Assembly: GCA_009823395.1 (NCBI GenBank)
Contig: CM020505.1
Coordinates: 1,094,629 to 1,158,628 of the forward strand
Direction of reading: 5' to 3'
Length of the DNA stretch: 64,000 bases
Source: Thamnaconus septentrionalis
Lineage: Eukaryota; Chordata; Actinopteri; Tetraodontiformes; Monacanthidae
The notes below the pieces were generated by a model. It saw only the letters and a program-made list of their open reading frames with translations, did not search any database and was not told the origin of the DNA. Position 1 is the first letter of the stretch. Every line of letters starts with the position of its first letter. A program made the translations under genes and the position numbers. Of the stretch, positions 12,117 through 26,994 are shown in pieces.

Positions 12117-15100
12117 TTAAAGCGTCCCTTCGTCCAGCAGTTTGTTGATGCCGTTGCAGATCTTCCTCAGAGAGAGTCTGTACTCCTCTCCGTCCCCGTA
12201 CAGCTCGGCCAGGAAGTCGCCGTGGGCGAAATGGTTGAAGACGTGGTCGATGCGCGCGTGCGAGCGAGCCGTTAGGTGCTGCTCGACCAGGGCGTGAAGC
12301 AGGTCCCTGCACTCCAGCAGCAGCTCGGACAGGATGTTCCTGTCGAAGGTGTACTCCACCTCGTAGAAGGACACCGCCGTCATGGCCGCCTGGTTCATCT
12401 TCTTCTTGAAGCGCTCCACCGTGTCCAGCCCCTCTGGGCTGAACTGGTGGTTGCGGTACAGGATGCCAATCTTCAGGGCGATCTTGATCACGTCCTTGAT
12501 GATCTTGTGGGCCTCCTTCTTGCTCTTGGTGAACTCGCGGCTGGTCTTGTAGAGCTCGTCCAGGATCTCGCTGCTGGTGTCGTCCGTCAGCATGTTGGCC
12601 ACCACCATGGTGGCCATCTTGCTCAGGATCTTCTTCTGGGCCTGCAGAGCCAGCGAGCGGGAGTTGAAGCTCTCCTGCCCTGAGAGGAGATGGAAAAAAA
12701 GAAATGCAGGAGGTTTTTATTTAGAGTAAAAGACTTTATTTTTAATATTGTGAGAGTGCTGTAGCAGTCGCTTGAGTGCATTGATAAGTTAGAATAGAAT
12801 AGAATAGAATAGAATAAACGTATCCATATGCACTAGAATGATTAAAGCTACAACAATAAATACATAAGCAACACAAACACTGCAGTCATAAATACAATAC
12901 ATAAAAACAACAATTCACTCTGTCATTGTCACTGTATATGTGTTGTGTTCGAGATAGTTTTTTAATGGCTGAAAGTGGTTGTTGCTATTGGATATAAACT
13001 TCTTTTAACCTTTTTGTTCTTGATTTGATGGTCCTGTGTCTTCTGCCTGTTTGCCAACAGTTCAAACACGGAGCGTCACAGGTGAAAAGTGTTCAAACTT
13101 ATCACCTGCAGATGGCGCTTGTTCAGACTTTGAGCCTCACACTGTAACTATTTTCCCACCTCGTCCCTCCTCTCTTCCCTCATATAGCTCACATTGCAAA
13201 GAAAAACTCGAAGCCACATTTTAATTTTACACAGGCGATGAATTCAATCTGGCACTTCTAAATACAGAGGGCACAGACATACTTCTGCTGACTAACATTT
13301 GTTTGACCAAAAATAATATTATGATATATGGGGATGATTATAGAAGTCATGGGTAATTGAAGACAGAGAGCAGAATGTGTAGAAGGCCGAGCTGACGAGG
13401 AGTTAAAATGCGGTCGGGCCAAAACCTAAAACAGGGCGTCGTCCTTCCTGCAGTCATGTGGTTGGATGACTGCGCAGGAACGACGCTGAGCAGTTGACAC
13501 AGATAAGAGACTCACACGCCGTCTTCCCAAGCTCACATTCGGACGGCGTAGTCGAGTTTCTTCAGTCTGTTCTGGTCCATACGGGATTAAAAAACAATAA
13601 GCGCACATTGAAGCGTGCTCTTGGCTGTGCCGACTATGTGAGGAACATCCAAAACGCCTGCGTCCTCGCTGCACATCGCCAACAGCAGACCAACATGTGT
13701 CTTGTACAAATGTGAGGAGTGGGAGGACAAGAGCGGGTTTTAATTTAGGTGCCACCCAGCCTCAAATTACACACTAGATAACTCCAATTATGATAAAAGC
13801 TCAGGAAAGACGGTTCAGCCTGTCCCTGTGCAGCATGGGCGCGCTCAGCCTTCCGTCCCCCACAGACACAGCGAGACAGAGATTTACAGGAACACCGGTG
13901 CACTGCAGGTTCCATGATAGAAGAGCAAATGAAGCGCACCTGCTTTGTTGTTATTGTAATTTAATCAAAACAGACAATGTGACCTAGCACGAATCACACC
14001 AGCGTTGTTGTCGCCACACCTGTGTTTGTGTTTCACTAGAAAGCGCACGTCGCATGTCGAAGAACAGGCCCAACAGGAGGGAGAGATGGGATCCGTGTCC
14101 TTGGCATTTTGTCTGGATGTTCTGAAGTGACATTTCATGTGTTGGTCTGAAGAGAAGTGACATTTCGTGTACTTATAATTAGCCTATTTTGACATTTACT
14201 GCTACGACAAAATGTCTTTGTCCAAATCCCATCCCACTGCCTAAGATGAGCTGCACTTTGTTGTTCTGAAAGAGTCGGAATGAGTTTACGTTTTCTGACG
14301 GAAACGACTTATGCAGCGAACCCCAAACAGAAATCTGTTTTGCAAATGGCTCTTTGTTGTTGTATTTGTTATATGCTCAAAATGAGAATGACAGACAACC
14401 AGAGTGGATGTGTGGGCTGTGTTATATTTACACTTATTTCCGACCCTTTGGTTGCCAGCCCACAGCCTGCTGATTCATTCTCTTGAATTTGCCTTATTTC
14501 CTGATGGCGTTGGGAATAGATGATTGAGTTTATTCTGTCCTCTGGGTTCATTCCGGTTGTGGAGTTACTCATACGGCTCGAGATGTCTGAGATATTTTTT
14601 TAGTGTCTGTCAGCATTGATGCACTGATCTGCAGAATATGTCGCACATGCACTCATCACACGTGGCTGATTATTTCTTCACATATACAAACCAGTGCGTA
14701 GCCTTTGCATCATATGCTGGGGGCAAGATGCACAAATGTGTGCTGATATTTAAACAACGACTTTGGTGGACAGTGGTTTTCATTGGGTAGCTGCTCGCCT
14801 CACACCCACAGGCTCTCTTTGTCCCCACCGTTATTTCCTGTGTCTCTGAAGCCCCTCTTTGTCTCCGCGAGCCTCTGATATTCAGACAACCCAACTGGAT
14901 AGATTTCTGAAACCCTGGCACATCGATAAAGGTGACAGCTTGCTTCATAAAGGCGGCCTTGTTTAGACCGGTGGCTGTGCCGTCCACTTAGATTTAGATC
15001 TGAGCGGTGTGTGTTCAAATGATTCCTTGGAGAAACTCGTCCGGTTGCAGTTTGGTGAGCGCAAGCGCAAACCGTTGAAAGGAACGACTCAGCAACACAC

Positions 15101-16921
15101 ATGCACGCACACACACACACGTTCAGGGTGTAAAAAGTGGCCTGACTTATGATTTTATATTGGTAAAATCTTAATATACTGCCCATAAATACATTGATAT
15201 AAATGTATACTCACAGTACAATAAAAGTAATTTGGTTTTCCTAACCATAGAAGACTTCTTATTACTATGTAAGATATGCATCGAGGAGTAAGGGTCTTTC
15301 TCCCAGTTAGCTGCCATCTTGCACTGCCATATTTCTAAGGAAGCCTGGTGTGGACAATCCAGCCATCTGACAGCGTGTTTCGTATTCAGGGTGAACACTC
15401 ACGTCCTCAAATAAACCAGAAGAAGAAGGTAGACAAGGTGACGAGCGAAAGAGCCCTGCACTCTAAAATGTAACCACTTGATGTCGCTGTTTCCTCTCAA
15501 AATCTCCAAATATTATACACTTAATCTTGAAATTGATGGTCTTGAACTTTGACTCAAGTCTCTTTGCAGGACTGCACTCAGAGACGAGGGAGTCACCGGC
15601 TGGCGCTGTGAGTCACAGTGCCGGGGGAGGAAGGTGGGTGATTCAGAGTCTGGCTGCAGCTTCTCGCGCAGTGGACAGAGCATCGCAAGAGTGCCCTGAA
15701 GTCTCCCAAGTCCGAGCTGTCGTGCACGCTCGTGCGCAGCCTGTCGCCCCCAGGCTTGGATGAGTGGAGCGCATGGAGCCAGAGAGTCAGCACGAGTCAG
15801 AGGAAATTCCAGGAACCTGCCCAACATTCCAAAAATTCACTGTTTCCCCTCCCCTGCTCGCTACTTTCTGTCCACCCCCGCCTGCAGCTCCTCACCTCGA
15901 CTTGATGCTATTCACAGAATAAAGTGGTCGCTCTGTTTAGTGCGTGGCAGTAAGCGGGCCCAAAACCAGAGCTGACAACGGTGCAGGGCAGCGATAGGAG
16001 CCATCGGCCCATCAAAGCGGTTACATAAGAGTGTTTTGGGAATTGGAAAAGTTCACTTTTAGCGTGGGGATCGGTACCCAAGCTGGGGCTGCTGGCTAGA
16101 CAGTCTCTCTTTGTTCCGCCTGATGTTTTTAGAGCGCTGAGTCAACAGTTTCTGCTGCGGCGCGTCAGAACATACATCCAGTGTGGGCCGTGGAGAAGAG
16201 CCAAACCTGCCCTGAAAAGGTGCTGCTCTTCAGAAAATGTTTGCCTAGTTTTATTTAGGCTCGTGCCACAGATTTGAAAAGGCCAAACAGTAAATGGAGA
16301 ATCTGGTTGGTGGCGAGTATTCTGTTTGGACAAAAAAAACAGCTTGTTAGAGTGAACTGCGAGTTGCGAAGGTTTGTGCGTTTTTAGTAAATTTGCTCTC
16401 AACCACTAAAAAGTCCTTCATATTACTTGGAGCTACGCTGTTATTTGACAGTTGTAAAGGGAAAATACTGGAGTGGGTTAAAACAAATGGAGTGAAGCCT
16501 TACAGAGAGGCTCTCTCCATCATCAGCTGATCAAAGACAGCTCACACCGGCTGACAGTTCAGGCTTTGGTCTGGTCCTATTCCATGACTGGCTGAACCCA
16601 GACCAAGGTCTACTTTGCAGATCAATTTAACAAATTACTATAATTTAGGATCAGACTTTCAGCAGTTCAAGAATCGGCTATCAGGCGCATTAGGTTGTAT
16701 TTTGTCTGTTTGCTCAGCCTGCTAAATTGAACATTTTCTGTGGTGGCTTCCCTTAGAGACGTGGTCCAGAGGCATGTGTTGGCCTCTGTCTGGAGGAGCC
16801 CTAATTAATTAACCAGTAGCACCGCTATCAGCTAATACCAACCAGCACCGACTGCCCTTTAACTGAGTCGGTGTTGGAGGGACTTGTATGCTTTTCAGCC
16901 GGAATGCTGCAGAACACAGGC

Positions 16922-16956
<35 letters not shown>

Positions 16957-19900
16957 TGTGTTTGTGGGAGCCAGCTTGTGTGTATTTGTCGATCCTTCGG
17001 CAGCTGGTGCGCTTCATGTCTGGACAGCTGAATAAACTCATACCTGCTACACACACACTCACAGACACAGGGAGGTGATACAAAGAGACATCTTGCGTAA
17101 CGGAGAGCTTGAGATCTCGAGAAGTTTATCAAACCATTTTTAGAAGTGGGAGTGATGCCAGTAGGTAGATAGATGCAAGACGGCTCCATCTGTTCACCTA
17201 TTATCTATTTCTGACCATCACTGTGGGAATGGGGCCAACTTTGGGATGCATTAGGGAGCGACACTGGAATATAGTAATTCTTTTATGTTGCTATCGTTTG
17301 TTCGAATGTCTCCAAACAAAGTCACCTGAACAAACAAAAAAGTACATAATGAATGAACTCCTGAACTACAGCATGTCGGACAAACAGAGAGAGACATGTG
17401 AGTCTGATCAGCGGCTGCCACGATTCCTGTGAGGTTGCCAATGACAACATGCTTATTTATTGGAAAAGGCCAGGTCACACCGTGTACACGGGTCTGCTTT
17501 CATGTGTTTGCCAAACAGCCTGGGATCTTTACCACTTACGTGTGTTTTCTTTGTTCATGCACAGGCAGGTGCAGATTTAGCTCTTGAGGCGGACGAGGCA
17601 AAAGTCTGAGCTTCACAAACAGGCAAAATTCAGGAGGGGAAAGACGCAGGACAGAAGAGTCTATGCCAAACTTCAATCTGTACTGCGAATGGTGTTGAAT
17701 AAAAGAAAATACAGCTGACAGGATGAGAAAGGTGAATGAGGTCTTGTGCATCTGTGGCATTAAGGCTCACACAATACACTTTTGATGTCAGATTCTCCTC
17801 CTGCTGTACATGGACTTTCCATGCGCAACCCAGTTTCCACTCATGGTAACGGCAGTCACGTCTTTTCTAAGTGAAAAGCCAATAAATGCTTCCAAAAACT
17901 GAGTGCCAGGTCAGCCCATTCTGCGCAACTCCATGAAAGCGACATGGTAATGATTTTCCAGCCGTTTTCCTTTTCATAAGGAACCTTTTAGAATAAAGAA
18001 AAGAAGAGAGCACAGTGTGTATTCAATGTCTCCTCCACTCGACAGTAGAACCTCTGTGGCAACGTTCCACTTCACATAGAGGAGCAGACTTTAGTCTTCA
18101 GCTGATTGTTGCGAAATGAAAATCATTTCGGATGTCACTGGTGACCACTTGAGTTCAACGCAGTGCTGGCACAACACTAACAATGTACTGGTATGCCAGG
18201 GAATATTCTCTTGGAGCAGGGGGGGGGGAGTAAACAGTGGTGACAGCTCCACTTCCTTTTCGCTTTGCTTCTGGCTTTTTCATGTGCTTTTGGTTTCCAG
18301 CAGGGCCGACTCTCTAACCAGCTTGTGGAAAACAATGGTTTGGGTTTTTCTGCTGCACTAAAGGAGGTTTCATAGCCAGCAGGGCCACTGTTAAGCGGGG
18401 CTGAGAGGCCAGCAGCCTGGAGTGGGGATGAGAGGACGTTGTGCGGTGCCAGCTGGTGCCAGAGCCTGCAGGGCACGATGCGTTGCATTTCCTGCGTCAC
18501 ACTTTGGATAAAACTATTTCACCAGAGCAGAGCGGCAGATGTGAATGACAGTGAAGTGTTTCTTTCTCTGGTAATTTATCACCTCTTTCTTCTCATTTTC
18601 TGGAGCTACACAGTTTCTTTGATGTAGATTTTCTTTTTAGCTCCCACTGTTCAAATCAGAGGATGACTCAAACCACCACCCCTGCTCAATCTGTGTTCCT
18701 TTCAATGGTTGCGTCTGACTGTTTAGAGCGGGCCAGGCACTGAGGAATGCGCGGATGATAAACACACAAAAGACAAAGCAGAAATGAAAAGAGAAAAGAG
18801 AGAACTCAAGAGTATTTCCCACTGCGGGCATTATTCATGACTTCCAAGTGTGATTGTCACTAATTTTCCAAAGATCACTCTGGGCACTCACAGCAACTTA
18901 ACGGCCTCTCAGAATGTGGCGCTCAGGGTTAATCAATAACTCCTATTTAGTAGCTTAATGATTTACTTAAACTGGGGTCAAAGAGTTGAAAGTTCATTCC
19001 TGTATTTTTTGTTGAGGATGTGTTGCTGAATTTAGACTGTGGTTGAAGCTAAGAGACTCCCAGAGATTAAGTAGAAGGACGGGAAATGCAGACAACTCAC
19101 AGATCCTCTACACTTTTACACAAGGCCAATTGCTAATGTGACACAAGGCTGATCATTTTTTTTCTCCCTTAACAATACATAACAGTTAGGGTGGTATTTG
19201 TCTCTTGTCATAATTAATGAATGACATGGATAAATTACTAATCAATGTGAAAATAAGGATCAAAGACAAAAAAAGAAAGTAAAATTAAAGAGAAAAAACA
19301 TGAACGTTTCAAAATGCATATCATTTAAATATCTGTGAGTCATTGCTACTCATTTATTCATTGAGAATGTGTAATTGTGCTCTAAAGGGTGGATTTGCAA
19401 ACAGCTCTGGTAGCTTCTGAGGCTGCACTGCAGCAGTCATCAAATAGATTTGTCTGCCGGTGTTGGCTTATTATAACTATATTAGTTCCCTGTGTGCCAG
19501 GAAAAAAAAAAACTTACATCACCATTATTTATGCACATAATATTCCATTTTCAAGAGACACTGTGAAAAGGAAGAAAACAACAAGCAACTAATAATGAGA
19601 GTCCTTTGAACAGGCAGCAAAACGAGGCAAAACTCGCCTTTTCTTTTCACCGCGGCATGGAAGAAAATCACGGACGCCACACAAACACACGCCAACAGTG
19701 TTTCCAATAAAGGCAAAAATGACGCACGTTAAAGCAATTGTGATGAAAGTGCCTGAAGAGCTGTTTACACTGGCGAGCCCAGGGAGAAGCTCTTAGGAGC
19801 CCCGAGAGGGATGCACGCAGACAACACACTTGTTATTTAATGCATCCGTCCCTCACCTCCTCCCTCCCTCCCTCTGTCTGTCTGTCTGTCTCTCAGTTCT

Positions 19901-22069
19901 AATGGCCACGTCCCTGTAGAGTTGAAGCAGGGGGGTGTGGGGGGGGGGGGAGCTCTGGCTGGGGAACTGGCTGCAAATGTCAGATTTATTCACGCGTCCT
20001 CGCCTGGGTCACCTGCCCTCATGCAAACGGGTGGACGAGCACAAGCTCCAGAGAGAAAGAGGGTTTCGGTCGCCCTGACCTTTGACCCTCTGCCGCTGTC
20101 CCACCGCCTTTAATCACAGTCACCCGCTGTTACGAGCACCGCAGGGCAGAGCGGAGCAGGTCCGCAGAGGACCACGACGTGATATCCAGGACATCCTGTT
20201 TAGACACTGAGTTTGACCGCAGGCCTCGGCGCTGATGACTTCTGTCTCCGCCAGCTGTGGGTCGCCGTCACTGACATTGTCAGCTAATAAAGAGCCAGAC
20301 CACCGCCGTCCGGCTGAGCGGGCATGGGAACTGGCTGCAGGCTTTTTCTCCCTCGCCGCCGCTGCCGTCCTCTGGGAGCCTCTCTGGAAAATCACTGAGC
20401 CACCATTGTTTTTTTGAAAAGTCATGTCAGGTGGGCAATCCTCAGGGATGAAGACATGTTTGTCTTAATGGGATGAGTGGCAGATTTGGTTCCGTGGGTT
20501 TACAAGGATTCCATCTACAGACAAAGCTTTTTTCGTTATTTATAGTCAAACTGCAGGTCTTGGAGCGGACTGGAACCTGGATGGGCGCTGCAAGAACGAG
20601 AGCTTTTCATATTCCAGACAAACGAGAACCAAGTTTTCTTGGAAGCCGGTGGAGGAAAAGTGGGCAGATAGCTGCTGCGAGAGAGCAAGAATAAGTGAAG
20701 TGGCTGGACGGAACAGAACGTGCTGAACAGAAGTCAGAAAAATAGAACAAAGTTAACTTCATTGGTGAGATTAATGGAAAATATAGCCAAATGCCTGAAA
20801 GATTGAAGTCTTTTTAATAGAAATCAGGTGATAAATGTAGTGTTGTAGTCAAGGCCGCACCAACCGAGACCAAGACATTATCAAGAATAGAGAGTATCGA
20901 GAGGGCAGGGTGCCACTCTGGTGTCACAAACTGAGACTAAAACGGCAGCAGCTGGATTCTTTTCCGTTATTATCGTGTCATTACAGTGTTGGTTGAGTCT
21001 GAACCGGTCTTGGTCAAAAACTCCCCAGTCTGCCTAGTCTGAGACGGAGACAAGATCCCGTAAAAATGCCTCTGAGTCAGAGACGAGACCGAGACACTTA
21101 AAAAGTGGTCTGGAGACCAAGACCAAGCTCCAGGACTCCAACACTGGGCAGAAATGTGAGTGGAGAATGTAGACTGGGAGGCCAAGACCTATAATAGAAA
21201 CAGAGGAGAAGTATTTCATATGAAACTGAGAAACCGAGCTGTTTACCAACAGAGTGAGGGGGTGGTGGAGGGTCGGGCTGGCAGCAGAAATATTTTCATT
21301 TCACACCATTCAGTCTCGATTAGCACTGAGGAAGAAAGCTGAAGAAGCAGAGGAGAAGGGAAACAGGTTGGCTGGAGGCTGTGCTCCGAACAAGAAGGAG
21401 ATGAGACAGAAGTCAGAGTCGCACTGAATCCCTCGGCAGATGTGACACTCCAACAAAAGCAGCGATGGAGGAGTGACGGAAGCAGGACAGAAGAGGGGAA
21501 GGAAGCGAAATCGCGTATCAACATCGGCATCGCCGAGCTTAGTCAGCACCTCGCTGGCATCAGAGGCAGAGCCCACGCAACCTGAAATAACATCTTCTCA
21601 CCCTGCTGCTCCTGGCGGTGATGTATCACCGCCAGGAGCAGCCGGCTGGCTGCGGCCTTTAGCTCCGCTCTTGAAGCTCCAATGCGGCACCTCGTGCCTT
21701 TTTGTCCTGGTCCTCTTCCCCTCCGTCCGTTTCTCATCGCGTCGGCGACACCCTGCAAGCGAGGCAGGAAGTGTTTTCCAGCCCGGGGTGAGTCGCTCCT
21801 CTCACAGACATCAGCCAAGTCCCAGCATGCCGTGGCATCGTTTACAAAGAGGCGCACACACGTGCACGCACACACGCACACACACACCCGTGCACATGCA
21901 TGCGAGGCCTTGCCAGCTTTCCCCAAAGCTTTGGCCCCCTGGTTTGTTTACTAGTTCACCCGCACTGAGTTGACGTAACAGCAGCAGAACTGGGAAGCTT
22001 CTGATGGAACCGAGGCTCTCGACCCTGCAGTCCCTCTCGACCAGCCGCATCCTGGACTGCCTCGCCGTC

Positions 22070-22101
<32 letters not shown>

Positions 22102-23008
22102 ACGCCTCATGTGTCGTGTAAAGTTTTGCCCCTTCTATGCCCCCTCCCCCGCCCCCGTCCCTGCTCTTCACTGCACTGATTTTATGGGACCTACGAGTCA
22201 AAAACAAAAGCGCTGGATAACCTTTTTCATGGTCGCCGCCGACGGTTCCCATGAGGCTCGCAGAGCATGGGAATGGCAGAGGGGGAAGCGGCGCACCAGC
22301 TTTTGGGATCACCCACAGCATTTCATCACTTTGTCTCTTGGTAAAAATAGCACACAGCCACCATAAAGGACGGTTCGCAGAGATAACAGCTGCATTTTCT
22401 CATGTTGCTCGAGTGATAATAAATGTGCTCGCATCACCTTTGTGTACTTGTTCTTGTTTATGGTTGCGTAATTGCGAGCACCGGTTTTGAATTAAATTGA
22501 GTTTGTCCATTTAAATTAGATTTAAGCAGATGCAGTACAATTGGCTGATGGTTAGACAGAGGGGGGGGATTCATTACAATGACCTTTCTCCTCTCAGGAG
22601 AAGACGTCAGACGTGGATATGGTTGATTTTGACTCAGACTTTGGTGGCGGGTCTTCGGGTTGACACATGATTCAACTTCTGCTCGGTTCAGGAAGTCAAC
22701 CTTACAGGTTCAGGGTTGCTAATGCTGGGGTTGAACATGCTATTTGTGTGATGCTATGTGTTAAGAATGACAAAAGGTGTGAAAATGAAGGCATTTTGAC
22801 AGCACTGGGAACATTATTTCGCATTGTACAAATTGGGGAAGGGGGAGGGGCTGCAGTTTTCCTGTGCCATTGTAATATATGACTAAAAATGTTGCTTTTG
22901 GGTTCAGTCGATGAAATAAAAGTGGACTGACTTCACTGCTGCTGCTGCTGCTGCTGCTGCTAGCTGCCAACCCACCACTAATGACCAGGAAATAGCTGTG
23001 GTTCTAAG

Positions 23009-23075
<67 letters not shown>

Positions 23076-24069
23076 CCTGGATTCGTTTGTTTCTGACTTT
23101 CTGCAACAGTTTATTTTTCGTGTTTAGTCTGAAACGTCTCCACCACCAGGCGACAGCAGCGTGTCTCTGAGGTCACTCTCCCTTCGCCGCCGGTGTTGCC
23201 TCCATTCCAAGCAACATCCTCTTTGCAATTTCCCACTCTAACACCCTCTGGCTGTTTTACTATGAGTGAATGGTGCCCATCTCTTTGAAAGGGACATTAG
23301 AAACAGCATCGTGTGACGTCACTCTGGTCCAAGTGAACATATTCTCAGCTCACTCTGCTCGTCTCCGTCGTGTGTTGCAACACTGCCTCCCACTCTCTTT
23401 CGTTCTCTGCTGGCTTTTCACTGCCTTTACAGGAGGAGAGCTTCTTTAAATCCACAGCATCTGATTACATAGCTGCAAAAGGAGGAAGAATGCAAGACTA
23501 CGCAGCACTTGTAATATGCACTGCAGGTGAAAACAGCGACCAGGAAGAGCTGTCATTTAAAATTGCTGGCTCTCATTAACTATCTGCACGTGCAGAGGTG
23601 GGCTAATGGAGCTACCTGCACACACTCACTCGCTCAGTGCACGGCAGCCTAACAGTGACTCCTCTCACTGGTGACTGTTTGCCTTGCCCCGACTGGTCCT
23701 CCAGCAAAACCGCAGCGTCCTCCTCCTCCTCCTCCTCCTCCTCCTCTTCCTCCTCCTACTCGCAGCGGTGGTGTGATGCAGTAATGGCTCAGCCATGGGG
23801 AAACAAATTCTAACCAGAAACGTCCCACAAACAAAGCTACAAAATGCCACGGCAGTATTAGTGTGTCAGCGCATGCAAGTTGCCTTCAAGGGAGAGGGCA
23901 CTCACGCAAGCAGCCACGGGGGACGTTCAGCATTTTGCCTTTTGCCGCTGTGAGAGGAAAAACTTTCTCCTGAGTTGTCTTTTCCATTTACGGACACACT
24001 CATGCAGTCGCTCCCTTTTTTTCTCAGTTCAAGTTACAATTTTCCAGAACCAGCTTCTGGTGCCTCAAG

Positions 24070-24108
<39 letters not shown>

Positions 24109-26927
24109 AGGGTTGGAGTGCACTGAGCAATCTCCATCTGTGAGCCAGATTAAAAGAAGTAAAAAAAGAAAAAAGAAAATCTGGAATTCATGTGTTCACA
24201 AAACCAAAGAGTGAGCAGGGGGAGAAAGGCAATTTTCCCTAGTGTGTGTGTGTGTGTGTGTGTGTGGGTGCGTGCGTGTGAGAGTGCGTGTGTGTGTGTA
24301 AAGTATGTGGCTAATCTGCCAACATGGCATTCATTAAGCAGAATCTCTTCTCTGACGGAGCCAACGCTCAAGTAATTATTTAAAAAATGAAGATTCTTTA
24401 AAGATGAGTGCAGCTTGGAAGCAACTGTCTGGGGGAAACTCATTGAGCGGTTCATTAGCGCCGAAGGTGCGAATACCACAGATCACCTCATGGCCCGAGG
24501 ATTAAAATTCAGTTGTGTCACCAGACATCTGCAGGCGCTGTTGTTGGTAATTGAACCACAGCAGCCCCTATGCCCTCACACCTCACGCAGCTGTTGTTAC
24601 AACAGTCGCGCAAAGCTTCTCGTTTCAACAAGTGTGCCGGCCATAGATGGCCTGCAGGCAACACAAACGGCTCGGAATAGCTCCGCGGAGGGAAGATTGG
24701 GTTCGCAGGCCTGAAGTGTGTTGTGTCACCACGATGATTTCATTCAAGTAGAGCGAGGACCGGTTGCAAACATTACGTGATTTAGCCAAATTCCAACCTG
24801 ACGCAGGCGTGATTGGAAATATTTAGCAGTTAACAACAACAAAATTCATAGCATTGCTTCCACTTTGTGGGCATTTCTTTGATAAGTGTTCAAGTGTTGC
24901 TGCGTATTCCAGTTGGTGCAGAGATCAGAGGAACATGAACACAAAACCCCAAAAAAATACCATCTAACCCATTCATTCTTTCTCGCACTGAAGCCCAAAT
25001 CCTGACTACTAGCAGAGTTTTTCTTTCAAAGAAAAACCAAAACACCTGAGGATTTCAAGGGGAAGTGTCGGCGTTGTGCTGCGGTGTCAGCGCCACACCA
25101 TTCCAGTTCAGTCTGAATTCTGTAATCTGAAAGCAAGCAGCCTTTATTTCTGCGCACACTTGATGTTACGTGTTTCATTCAAAGAGCTTTAACTTATTTC
25201 CCTTTGAATCTTTTTGGGATCCAAAACTACAGGACCTACTTTTGTTGCAAAGTGCATTGCAAACAAGTTGCAAGCCTGGTCAACTCTCAACTGGAGCTGT
25301 CTTACTGGACACAAACAACTATCAATGTATTCTGTCTCAGTGCGACGAGGCTGGTTGGATTTAAAGCCGCTGGATTTGCAGATTTCCCAGGGCGAAAACA
25401 AAACCTCTCGAGGCGGCACCATCTGCGGTGGAGTGGACCGAGGTCAGGCATGTTCAGCTGGGCTTTCTCATCAGGCTTCGTGGTGAATGGAGAAGCCAGC
25501 GGCTAATGTAGAATCTCCTGGGAAAGCTGGTTGAAGATTATTTCCATAAATGTACCACATCGACAAATTTCCCCAAAAGGAGTCTCCTCAAGTGTGAGTT
25601 GACGGGAACAACTGAGAGGAACCACCAACAGCCTGGGGGCTCGGTGAGGTCACATCCACCTGAAACTCAACACCCCACTATTTATCCCGCTGACGTGAAA
25701 TTTGGTGTGAAGTACATGCGAAAGATCAAGATCACATGTCCCCCATCCAGGACATTTTGTGCTGATGGCGATGTTTGCGTACAGCAACAGCCAAAACCCA
25801 TTTGTTTTCATGATGCTTAAGCTCCTTCTCGGTTTTCAGGTGACCTTAAAAAGGCAGCCACGCCGGCTCTTTTGGTTTTTACCATCAATACAAACAATAG
25901 AGACAAAGCAAACTCACCCCTAAGGGACTACACATCCATTCATCCTCTGAGAAAACAAGGTAGGCTAAGTCACTCTTCCATAATAAAGATAAAAGCCTCA
26001 CACCAACTGGTCAAACCCCACCAGTTAAAACATCAGCAGTCTCCAACAAGATGAACCGGTAAAAGACGGACAGCAGGCCAGCTGGATGGACAGATGGCTC
26101 GAGACCAACAGCATTGTCGCCGCACAGTCAAAACAAGTGGCAGGCGGCCACACACCATTCATTATTATATCAACATTATCATCTCACTACGACAGACTTG
26201 GAGAAGAAGTTGCCAGCTGCGTTTGAATCATATTTCATGTTCACATCAAAAAATGGAAAACACGCCAGTGATGCCGAGAGGTATTTGACGGCTGTCAGTG
26301 TGGGTGTGGCTCTCTGGGGCCCTTCCAGCTCCTCTGAGACTCACTGCACTCGTGCTGTGGTTTGAAGCTGAAATTCATCCCAAGAGACTCCAGCTCATCT
26401 CCAGCTCTGAATCATGTGCAGTATTTGCCTCAAAAATAAACAAACAAATAAATAAATAAGTACACCCACGTATGCATAACACGAGGGAATATTCAACAGG
26501 AGATATTCAGGAGTGTTGATGAGATAAATCCTCATTTGACAACAATTCAACACTGTAGCCTTGTGGGTATGTTGGAAACGGGGTTTGGGGGGCAGCACCA
26601 TTGAAATCCCTTCAGCTGTGACCCTAAACATTCTCTGAGAGAGATGCGAGAGATGAGACTTCTTCTCCAGACAACTGGAGGCTCTCGTGTGTCGATGTGG
26701 GAAGGAAGAGTGGCCGCGCGTGCCGTCGCTCGCCCACTCCTGGTGGAGACGGACCAAACCTGGTGCACGACTGCGATGCTCTGCCGGTCAGCAGCCTGAG
26801 GAGAGCGCAGGCGTCACCGTAGCCGAGGGTAAAACAGAGTTATTGGCTATTGAGACGCAACCGCTGCGGGGTTCAAGGAGGGGGATTGTCACGCACGAGA
26901 GGGGCCAAGCTGCTGTGCTTGGAACAG

Positions 26928-26994
<67 letters not shown>

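Noticed and set aside
12276..12683. 135-codon plus-strand frame opposite tnfaip8l3
   Set aside because: It is the antisense shadow of the highly GC-biased tnfaip8l3 exon, and its Leu/Val/His-rich sequence matches no family.
21473..21973. 166-codon plus-strand frame in tnfaip8l3 intron 1
   Set aside because: Low-complexity, ends in a CA/CACG repeat, and no splice partners or homology are recognised.
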